Both the position numbers and the translations under genes were made by a program. A stretch of 64,000 bases of DNA from an uncultured bacterium (GTDB lineage Bacteria; Cyanobacteriota; Vampirovibrionia; Gastranaerophilales; Gastranaerophilaceae), in the NCBI GenBank assembly GCA_950022495.1, contig CATLLJ010000003.1, positions 125,510 through 189,509 of the forward strand. The letters run 5' to 3'. Below, one piece after another: positions 9,439 through 15,959 of the stretch. The notes below the pieces were generated by a model. The model worked only from the letters and a program-made list of their open reading frames with translations. It was not told the DNA's origin and searched no databases. The number at the start of each line of letters is the position of its first letter. The stretch's first letter is position 1.

Positions 9439-10428
9439 ATGAAAAATAAACGTAAATATTCCAAAAAAACTAAAAAAGAAGGCTTTTTCACCAGATTGAC
9501 AAATGCTGTAATCACAATATGTTTAACTGCAGGCATGTTGTGGGGGCTTCAAGCGTATAGCGGTGCAACAAGTTTAAAGTTTGCTCAGGTTAGTGATGTT
9601 CACTTTTTAGAAAACGGGTCAAATACAACCTTTAAAATGATTGGTGAATCTCCAAGATTGTTAGATGATGCAATAGAGCAGATTAATGAACAGAATGATT
9701 TAGATTTTGTAATGTTTACGGGTGACTTAATCGACAAATCTTTTGAAAAAGAACTGAGAGCGGTATTACCTCATGTTGAAAAGTTAAATACCCCGTGGTA
9801 TTTTGCATTTGGTAATCACGACCGCTGTGTCGGCGGATATTTGACAACTGAAGTTTATCTAAAGATGTTGAATGAAGTAAATAAAAATTACAAGTTTAAA
9901 AAGGCGTACTATTCGTTTGAACCAAAGAAAAGTTACAAAGTTATTGTACTGGATGACATAATTACTAATGAAATTACATCTAACGGTTTTATTGACGAAG
10001 TTCAATTAAAATGGCTAAAAAATGAACTGGATAAATCAAAAAATGATACGGTTTTGATATTTCTGCATGTCCCTTTAATTGAACCGTTTGCCAGTCCAAA
10101 TCACAAATTAAGAAATGCAAGTCAGGTAATCAGCCTGATTGAAAGTTATAAAAATCCTATTGGAGTTTTTCAAGGACACTATCATGCAACAAAGGTAACC
10201 CAGCATGATAATGTTTTGTATGTCAGCACTCCGGCACTTGTGTCTTATCCTAACGCATTTAGGGTTGTAAATGTTACTAACTACAGTGATAAAACAGTTT
10301 TTGAGTTAAACTGGCATGAAACAAGACAAAAAACTATTCAAAAGATGGCAAAATTACTTGTGTTTAGCGGTTCGATATATGCCGGTGAAGCAAAAGATCA
10401 AACCGGAGTTTATGAAATTAAGAAATAG
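9439..10428 (+). CDS. Membrane-anchored metallophosphoesterase (calcineurin-like)
   Basis: An N-terminal basic stretch and one hydrophobic segment (about residues 21-40) anchor or export the protein. The calcineurin-like metal-binding set follows in order: VSDVHF (D-x-H), FTGDLID (G-D), FGNHDRC (G-N-H-D), FLHVPLIEP (H) and QGHYHATK (G-H-x-H). The substrate cannot be told from sequence. It is tightly linked to the upstream TPR gene and followed 15 nt later by an MBL-fold hydrolase, suggesting a small operon of exported or envelope-associated hydrolases. Confidence 0.88.
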   Translation: MKNKRKYSKKTKKEGFFTRLTNAVITICLTAGMLWGLQAYSGATSLKFAQVSDVHFLENGSNTTFKMIGESPRLLDDAIEQINEQNDLDFVMFTGDLIDKSFEKELRAVLPHVEKLNTPWYFAFGNHDRCVGGYLTTEVYLKMLNEVNKNYKFKKAYYSFEPKKSYKVIVLDDIITNEITSNGFIDEVQLKWLKNELDKSKNDTVLIFLHVPLIEPFASPNHKLRNASQVISLIESYKNPIGVFQGHYHATKVTQHDNVLYVSTPALVSYPNAFRVVNVTNYSDKTVFELNWHETRQKTIQKMAKLLVFSGSIYAGEAKDQTGVYEIKK

Positions 10429-10443
10429 TTATAGAGGGTTGTA

Positions 10444-11364
10444 ATGAGTGAATTTAAAGTAAAGTTCAGAGGTGTTAGAGGCAGTTTTCCTGTTGCGAAT
10501 AAGAATTTTATGCAGTATGGCGGAAATACATCTTGTGTTGAAGTTAATGTCGGCGGACATCTGATTATACTTGATGCCGGTACAGGCATTGTCGGAGTTG
10601 GGGATGATCTTATGGAACAATATATATCATCTGCTGTCAATCCGCAGGACAGAAAGCCTATTGCTGCAACTATTTTAATTTCACATATTCATCAAGATCA
10701 TTTGCTTGGTTTAACTTTTTTCAAACCTATGCATATTCCATCAACTGATATAAGAATATTTGGCAGTTCTTCTCCATCTGTTGATTTATCTCAAAATCTA
10801 TCAGAATTAATTTTTGGCAAAACTTTTCCTCTTGATTTAGGAGATATTGCCTGTCATTTAGATATAAAAAACATAACAGAAGAACAAAGAATTATTCTTA
10901 AATCAGGTGAAGCTCCTATTCTTGTTGCGGATAATTATGTGCCTGAAGAAAATGATGTTGTAATAAGTTTTTATAAATCTTATGTTCATCCGCAGGATGG
11001 AGTGATGATTTATAAGATTGAGTATAAAAACAAAACTCTTGTTTATGCAACTGATAAAGAATGTTATATGGGCGGAGATAAAAAGTTTACAAAATTTGCA
11101 AGAAATTGTGACCTGTTAATTCATGATGCTCAATATACAACTGAAGATTATTTAAATCCGTCATCCCCAAAACAGGGTTATGGTCATTCAACATACGATA
11201 TGGCTATTGAATCAATGAAACAATCAAAAGCTAAAAACCTTGTATTTTATCATTTTGATCCGGGCTACGACGATGTTAAATTAAATCGAATTAAGGAACA
11301 TTATTCAGTTGATAATAAAAATGTTCAACTTGCTTATGAAGGTTTAGAATTTGAACTTCTTTAG
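10444..11364 (+). CDS. Beta-lactamase-fold metal-dependent hydrolase (PhnP/cyclic-phosphodiesterase-like)
   Basis: 306-residue cytoplasmic MBL-fold protein. VKFRGVRGSFPV followed by YGGNTSCVEV and LDAGTGI is typical of the PhnP/RNase Z-like branch, and SHIHQDHLLG is the H-x-H-x-D-H zinc motif. Further ligands are likely D in VYATDKE and H in LIHDAQ and VFYHFDPGYDD. The substrate is probably a phosphodiester, but which one cannot be said. RBS GAGGG lies just before the ATG, in the operon starting at 8532. Confidence 0.85.
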   Translation: MSEFKVKFRGVRGSFPVANKNFMQYGGNTSCVEVNVGGHLIILDAGTGIVGVGDDLMEQYISSAVNPQDRKPIAATILISHIHQDHLLGLTFFKPMHIPSTDIRIFGSSSPSVDLSQNLSELIFGKTFPLDLGDIACHLDIKNITEEQRIILKSGEAPILVADNYVPEENDVVISFYKSYVHPQDGVMIYKIEYKNKTLVYATDKECYMGGDKKFTKFARNCDLLIHDAQYTTEDYLNPSSPKQGYGHSTYDMAIESMKQSKAKNLVFYHFDPGYDDVKLNRIKEHYSVDNKNVQLAYEGLEFELL

Positions 11365-11404
11365 TGTTTGAATTTGTACGAATAATTATTATATAGGATA
11401 GTAG

Positions 11405-11980
11405 ATGAAACAACTTATTATTACTTTGTTATTATGTTTAGGTATAAGTGCACCTGTTTTAGGTGCAGGTACCAGTGTTTCATATACTATTGATCCTGAA
11501 AAAAATGCATTTGCTCATAATAATATGGGAATTATGTATGTAGAAGAAAAGTGTTATTATGCTGCAATTCAAGAATTTAAGATGGCAATAAGTCTAAACC
11601 CTAAAAAGCAGGCTACTGCGGTTTATTTTAATAATTTAGGTAAAGTTTATATGACCATAGGTTATCCAAACTTGGCACTGGATTGTTTTCAAAATGCAGT
11701 AACCCAATATACATTGAATTTAGAATATTATAAAAATCTTGCCAATTGCTATAAAGAATTAAAGCAGCTGGATGAACAGTTAGTGAAATATTCTGCTGAT
11801 AATGACAAAAATCCTTTAAATAAAGTTATGCTTGGATTTTTGTACGAAGAATCAGACAATAAAAAGAAAGCAATTATGGTTTTTGATGAATTTGCAATGT
11901 CTGAACCTGATTTAATTATTACCCCTGCGGTCAAAAAACACATTCAGGATTTAGTAGAAGAATTAAGAAATAATTCTTAG
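11405..11980 (+). CDS. Secreted TPR-repeat protein
   Basis: A signal peptide (KQLIITLLLCLGISAPVLGAG) is followed by TPR units such as AFAHNNMGIMYVEEKCYYAAIQEFKMAI and VYFNNLGKVYMTIGYPNLALDCFQ. Likely a periplasmic or surface scaffold. It lies 40 bp after the MBL-fold gene and overlaps the 3' end of convergent hydE by 4 bp. Related in layout to the TPR protein at 8532. Confidence 0.78.
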   Translation: MKQLIITLLLCLGISAPVLGAGTSVSYTIDPEKNAFAHNNMGIMYVEEKCYYAAIQEFKMAISLNPKKQATAVYFNNLGKVYMTIGYPNLALDCFQNAVTQYTLNLEYYKNLANCYKELKQLDEQLVKYSADNDKNPLNKVMLGFLYEESDNKKKAIMVFDEFAMSEPDLIITPAVKKHIQDLVEELRNNS

Positions 11981-12978
11981 TCAGCTATCTTTTTATGAAA
12001 TCCAAAATCGGTGGAGATTGTTCTGCCAATTGAAGTTATTTTTGCTTCAATACAATTTCTGCATTTATCAGGATTTTCATGTATACAGATTTTGTTAGGG
12101 TAAATCTCATATTTTTCGCGATATTCTGTGGTTGTGACATTAGGCATTACGACATTAGCCCCGCTTTGCAGTGCGATAATTCTGCCATTAGGGTTTAGTG
12201 TTTCCATTGCGGTTGTTGCAGGAATATTTATGTCTTTAAGCAAAATTCTTGTTAGAGCCATTACTTTTAGTGCAAGTATGAAATCTCCATGTTGTGCATC
12301 TTTTAACGGTGTTTGCGGGTGTGGAATAAATGGACCGATACCAATCATATCAGCACCTATTTCCTTAAAAAATAAAATGTCGTCAGCAAGTGAGTCAATG
12401 GTTTGCTCAGGTAATCCGACAAGACAGCCTGTTCCAACCTCATAACCAAGGGTTTTTAAATTTTCTAAGCATCTTATGCGGTTATTGAAATCCATATTCG
12501 GATGCATTTTTTTGTATAGTTCTTTGTCTGTTGTTTCAATACGAATTAAGTATCTGTCTGCACCTGCCTGTTTGAAAGCTTTGTATTCGTAAAAACTTCT
12601 TTCACCAATGCTGAGTGTTAATGCAACATCAAGCTCTTTAATTTTTTTTATAATTCTGCACATTGTGTCTGTATCAAAAAAATTATCTTCTCCTGATTGT
12701 AAAACAACGGTTTTGTATCCCATTGATGCAGCATGTCCGGCATAAGTAACTATGTCATCTTCTGATATTCTATATCTGTCTATAGTTTTATTTTCGGCGC
12801 GTAACCCACAGTATTTACAATTGCATCTGCAAATATTGGAAAATTCTATTAAGCCTCTCAAATGAACTTCGTCTCCGAGATATTCTTTTCGGATTTTATC
12901 TGCAAGATTAAATAACCAATCATTTTTGCTGTCAGTATTTAGGATTTCAATTATTTTATTTTTAGATATTTTAGTCAT
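11977..12978 (-). CDS. hydE: [FeFe] hydrogenase H-cluster radical SAM maturase HydE
   Basis: BioB-like radical SAM enzyme that, with HydF and HydG, builds the diiron subcluster of [FeFe] hydrogenase. Seen: HLRGLIEFSNICRCNCKYCG containing the C-x3-C-x2-C cluster motif, VLQSGEDNFF, LSIGERSFYEYK, GADRYLIRIETTD, IGIGPFIPHPQTP, and the C-terminal ALQSGANVVMPNVTTTEYR. The length (333) fits. An additional C-terminal cysteine pair (CRNC) is present. No hydF, hydG or hydrogenase gene is in the window, so the other parts must lie elsewhere. It implies H2 metabolism in an anaerobe. Confidence 0.93.
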   Translation of the reverse strand: MTKISKNKIIEILNTDSKNDWLFNLADKIRKEYLGDEVHLRGLIEFSNICRCNCKYCGLRAENKTIDRYRISEDDIVTYAGHAASMGYKTVVLQSGEDNFFDTDTMCRIIKKIKELDVALTLSIGERSFYEYKAFKQAGADRYLIRIETTDKELYKKMHPNMDFNNRIRCLENLKTLGYEVGTGCLVGLPEQTIDSLADDILFFKEIGADMIGIGPFIPHPQTPLKDAQHGDFILALKVMALTRILLKDINIPATTAMETLNPNGRIIALQSGANVVMPNVTTTEYREKYEIYPNKICIHENPDKCRNCIEAKITSIGRTISTDFGFHKKIAD

Positions 12979-13104
12979 TATAATTTTTATAACATAAACA
13001 GAACTACTTTTTCTTATTATTAATTAACAAACTCTGTTAAAATCTGAACTTTTATTTGATACTATCGTTATAGTAAATGTGAAGTCTGTAATAGGAGAAT
13101 TGGT

Positions 13105-13548
13105 ATGAAAAAATTGATTTGTTTAATCGCGTTTACATTAGCTATTGGGGGGGGGCCTTGTATTGCTGCTCCCGGTGGACCACACGGTGGTCATGGCGGT
13201 CGCCCGCCAATGCACGGCGGAGTATCAATGGGACATCGTCCGCCTATGCATAGACCTCCGATGCCTCATCATGTTGGCATGAGACCTCCTGTTCATCATC
13301 CAATATATCGTCCAATGCCGATAAGACCTATTTATAGACCTTATTATTACTCATATTATCCGTCAACATATTATTCAACTTATACTTATTATACACCTAC
13401 TACATATTCTTATACTCCGGTAACTCCTGTTACGTCAGAAGTTAACACTGTAGTTGTACGTGATCCTTATGCGGGTATAAATACCGCAGCGAACGTTATA
13501 AATACAGCTGCTAATGTTGCATCAACAATTAGATTTTTAACATGGTAA
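13105..13548 (+). CDS. Secreted His/Pro/Tyr-rich small protein with a G9 tract in the signal peptide
   Basis: RBS AGGAG precedes the ATG. A signal peptide (KKLICLIAFTLAIGGGPCIAA) is followed by a low-complexity region rich in His, Pro, Gly and Met (HGGHGGRPPMHGG), then a Tyr-rich stretch (about residues 70-110), and a short helical C-terminus. The His/Met-rich part could bind metals, and the composition suits an envelope or extracellular matrix protein; both are inferences. The signal peptide is encoded partly by nine consecutive G (13147-13155), in frame. A change in tract length by 1 or 2 would abolish the protein. Confidence 0.72.
   Translation: MKKLICLIAFTLAIGGGPCIAAPGGPHGGHGGRPPMHGGVSMGHRPPMHRPPMPHHVGMRPPVHHPIYRPMPIRPIYRPYYYSYYPSTYYSTYTYYTPTTYSYTPVTPVTSEVNTVVVRDPYAGINTAANVINTAANVASTIRFLTW
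13147..13155 (+). repeat. G9 homopolymer in coding sequence
   Basis: Nine G in a row inside the signal-peptide region of the 13105 gene, exceptional in this AT-rich DNA. Slipped-strand mispairing here would switch the reading frame. Confidence 0.7.
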
Positions 13549-13568
13549 ATTCCCCTAAAATAAAAAAA

Positions 13569-13592
13569 AGCCGTTACTTAAAAAGAACGGCT
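13569..13592. other. Short hairpin followed by a GGGGAGGAGG patch
   Basis: AGCCGTT (13569-13575) pairs with AACGGCT (13586-13592). Eight A precede it, so the T-run is on the minus strand. It is followed by GGGGAGGAGG and an ATG (13613) opening a 24-codon frame (13613-13687). The patch sits only 1 nt from that ATG, too close for normal initiation. Its role is unknown; it may be the 3' processing end of the 13105 transcript. Confidence 0.35.
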
Positions 13593-13685
13593 ACCAGACT
13601 TGGGGAGGAGGTATGAAAAACTTTTGTTTTCCATATCTATATTATTTATATCGGCAACAAAATTTTTTTCTTTATTTAAATGGTT

Positions 13686-13713
13686 AAAATCTCATCTATT
13701 TAGATGAGATTTT
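13686..13713 (+). terminator. Terminator-like hairpin
   Basis: A 12-base inverted repeat, AAATCTCATCTA and TAGATGAGATTT, followed by T-rich sequence. It closes the region after the secreted protein gene. Confidence 0.65.
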
Positions 13714-13747
13714 ATTACTATAACGGAAAGTGTTCACCGCAATTAAT

Positions 13748-13773
13748 ACCCTGAAACAAGTTCAGGGTGACAG
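13748..13773. repeat. Short palindromic repeat (CTGAAACAAGTTCAG family)
   Basis: CCCTGAAACAAGTTCAGGGTGACAG: a perfect inverted repeat around the constant AACAAGTT core with a GTGACA flank. One member of a dispersed family also seen at 13839, 26096 and 29389. Confidence 0.75.
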
Positions 13774-13838
13774 GGAAAAACTATTAGATAATTAGGCTTT
13801 ATACAGGCATTCATTGTAAAATTTCCCAGATGGGAACC

Positions 13839-13866
13839 GTCATGCTGAACTTGTTTCAGCATCTCT
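13839..13866. repeat. Short palindromic repeat, inverted relative to 13748
   Basis: GTCATGCTGAACTTGTTTCAGCATCT: same core in opposite orientation, with a stem (GCTGAA/TTCAGC) that differs from the 13748 copy in a compensatory way. The two form a head-to-head pair about 65 bp apart. Confidence 0.75.
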
Positions 13867-13962
13867 ATATTATTTGAGCATGTTATAATTTTTTAATAAA
13901 CTAGCAAAAAATTTTTTTAGATGTTTTAAACTAAAAGAACTTAAACAGGAAAGGTAATAAAA

Positions 13963-14358
13963 ATGAGAACAGATTTTAATTCAACTCAAAATTTCGGCAT
14001 GGCTATGAAAATTTGTCCAGGAGCAAGAAGTGCTATAACAAGACGTATGAAGACTGATAAAGAAGTATCTGCTTTAAAAGGTTTCATTGAAACTCAAAAA
14101 ACAAATCCCTATTCAGTTGATTTACGTGAAAGAGGAAAAGGTACAGGTTACTTAGAAGCTTTTATTAAAGATGAAACAAAACAAGATACAAAAACACTTA
14201 TTCTTGTTGAAGAAAGTTGGTTTGGCAGAACTTTCAGAAGCCCTATTGCTTTTATTAAAAAAGTATGCGGTATTGCTGATGAATTGAATGAAAAGAACTT
14301 CAATCCTTCAATGAAATCAAAAGTTTCTGAAGTTTTGAAAGATGTTCCGGAATATTAA
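13963..14358 (+). CDS. Hypothetical protein, lineage-restricted
   Basis: 131 residues, no signal peptide or membrane segment; RBS AGGAAAGG precedes the ATG. The N-terminus (MRTDFNSTQNFG) is polar, followed by an alpha/beta-looking mid part with a strand TKTLILVEESWFGRTF. No family is recognised. It is a stand-alone gene closed by the strong hairpin at 14379. Confidence 0.7.
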   Translation: MRTDFNSTQNFGMAMKICPGARSAITRRMKTDKEVSALKGFIETQKTNPYSVDLRERGKGTGYLEAFIKDETKQDTKTLILVEESWFGRTFRSPIAFIKKVCGIADELNEKNFNPSMKSKVSEVLKDVPEY

Positions 14359-14378
14359 TTTATTATTATTTAAAAGTT

Positions 14379-14422
14379 AAAAAGAGCGACTGGTTGAAAC
14401 TATCCAACCAGTCGCTCTTTTT
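14379..14422. terminator. Strong bidirectional terminator
   Basis: 17-bp perfect stem (AAAAGAGCGACTGGTTG with its complement) and an 8-nt loop, with A before and T after. It lies between the 13963 gene and the convergent prs gene. Confidence 0.88.
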
Positions 14423-14458
14423 AATTATAATATTTGGAACTTATCTATTAGTTTACCT

Positions 14459-15478
14459 CTAGCTGACTTGCATTTCTTTTTCAAATCCAAACAATGAACT
14501 TACAGATTCATCATCATGGATTCTTGAAATTGCCTGAGCCAGTAACGGTGCAACTGATACCTGTTTAATATTTGGAGGCATTTTGCTCATATCTAGCGGA
14601 ATAGTGTTTGTAACAATACATTCTGTAATAGGAGCAGAACCTAATCTTTCCACTGCTGGTCCTGAGAATACAGGGTGTGTTGCTCCGACATAAATTTCTT
14701 TTGCCCCCTTAGATTTTAAAAGTTTAGAAGCTTCGCAGATAGTTCCTGCTGTGTCAATAATATCATCAAACATTAAGCAGACTTTTCCTTCAACATCACC
14801 GATAACATTTGCGGCAATGGCTTCATTATGTTTGTCACGTCTTTTGTCAATAATTGCGATAGGAATATCTAATTTTTTAGCAAAATGACGGGTTCTGTTA
14901 GCTCCGCCCATATCAGGTGAAACTGCCACCATATCTTCAGGATTAATATTTAAACCTTTAATATAATTTACAAGAACATTGGTTGCAAAAATATGGTCAA
15001 CAAGAATATTAAAGAAACCTTGAATTTGACCTGTGTGTAAATCCATAGCCAGAACTCTATCAGCACCTGCTGTAGTTAATAAATCTGCAACAAGTTTAGC
15101 GGTTATTGCTTCACGGCCAGAAGTTTTTCTATCCTGTCTTGCGTATCCATAGTATGGGATAACTGCAGTGATTGTTTTTGCACTTGCACGTTTAAATGCA
15201 TCAATAATAATTAATAATTCCATTAAATTTTCGTTTACAGGGTTGCATACAGGCTGAACGATAAATACGTCATCCCCGCGAACACTTTCTTTAACCTGAA
15301 CATAAAGTTCTCCGTCTGCAAAGTTTTTAACAATCATAGGTCCTACTGTAGTTCCTAATTGGTCCGCAATTTCTTGTGCTAATTGAGGATTTGAGCGACC
15401 TGAAAATAATCTTATATCATGAGTCGGGTTAATTGCTCTTTCTAATTGAGGATAAGTCATTTCTTCGATTGCTGTCAT
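14459..15478 (-). CDS. prs: Ribose-phosphate pyrophosphokinase
   Basis: Makes PRPP from ribose-5-phosphate and ATP for nucleotide, His and Trp synthesis. Seen: RLFSGRSNPQLAQEIA and NFADGELYVQVKESVRG at the N-terminus, IPYYGYARQDRK (the ATP-binding flexible-loop region), the MDLHTGQIQGFF segment with the catalytic His, and the PRPP loop CLMFDDIIDTAGTI. 339 residues, with an N-terminal extension of about 20 residues ahead of the usual start. Monocistronic. Confidence 0.96.
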   Translation of the reverse strand: MTAIEEMTYPQLERAINPTHDIRLFSGRSNPQLAQEIADQLGTTVGPMIVKNFADGELYVQVKESVRGDDVFIVQPVCNPVNENLMELLIIIDAFKRASAKTITAVIPYYGYARQDRKTSGREAITAKLVADLLTTAGADRVLAMDLHTGQIQGFFNILVDHIFATNVLVNYIKGLNINPEDMVAVSPDMGGANRTRHFAKKLDIPIAIIDKRRDKHNEAIAANVIGDVEGKVCLMFDDIIDTAGTICEASKLLKSKGAKEIYVGATHPVFSGPAVERLGSAPITECIVTNTIPLDMSKMPPNIKQVSVAPLLAQAISRIHDDESVSSLFGFEKEMQVS

Positions 15479-15665
15479 TATATAATCCTTTCTGCTTTCA
15501 CCTGCAAAGTCTATTATAAAACTGTCGGCTTGTATCTACAAGTTTTTTTTAAGTTTTGTAATATATAAAAGCTCTGAATTTTTAAATTTGCCATTAATTT
15601 TGGAATTATGGCAAAAAATATTTTTATGAACTTTATAAATATAGAAGATAACATTGGAGAAATAT

Positions 15666-15908
15666 ATGAAACTTGATAAAATTACAAATTTTGTTCCTGT
15701 AAAGACGCAAAAGCAGCTCTCGGAAGTTTTGCCAAAATCATTGCATCATTCAATTCTACCTAAATCTTCTCGTCCAGAAATGAGTGCAGCAAGAATTAAT
15801 GTTGAACTAAGGGCAGAGGCGATGGATCCTGAAGATTATATTAGAATGAGAACATATTTAGCTGATTTGGAAACTTATAAGTTTATGTTAGGCAATATGA
15901 ATGTATAA
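15666..15908 (+). CDS. Hypothetical small protein
   Basis: The frame opens at TTG 15654, but ATG 15666 lies 5 nt after GGAGA and is preferred (80 residues). Soluble and mostly helical in its C-terminal half (MDPEDYIRMRTYLADLETYKFML). No family is recognised. It is a separate transcription unit: divergent from prs and closed by the hairpin at 15913. Confidence 0.65.
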   Translation: MKLDKITNFVPVKTQKQLSEVLPKSLHHSILPKSSRPEMSAARINVELRAEAMDPEDYIRMRTYLADLETYKFMLGNMNV

Positions 15909-15912
15909 ATAT

Positions 15913-15947
15913 AAAAAGAGCCGGCTCAAATTTTTGAGCTGGCTCTT
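15913..15947. terminator. Bidirectional terminator
   Basis: AAGAGCCGGCTCAAA pairs with TTTGAGCTGGCTCTT (one wobble) with flanking A and T tracts. Lies between convergent genes. Confidence 0.82.
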
Positions 15948-15959
15948 CAAATTAATATT

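Noticed and set aside
13613..13687. 24-codon frame after a GGGGAGGAGG patch
   Set aside because: The purine patch is only 1 nt from the ATG, and the peptide has no recognisable feature; not called as a gene.
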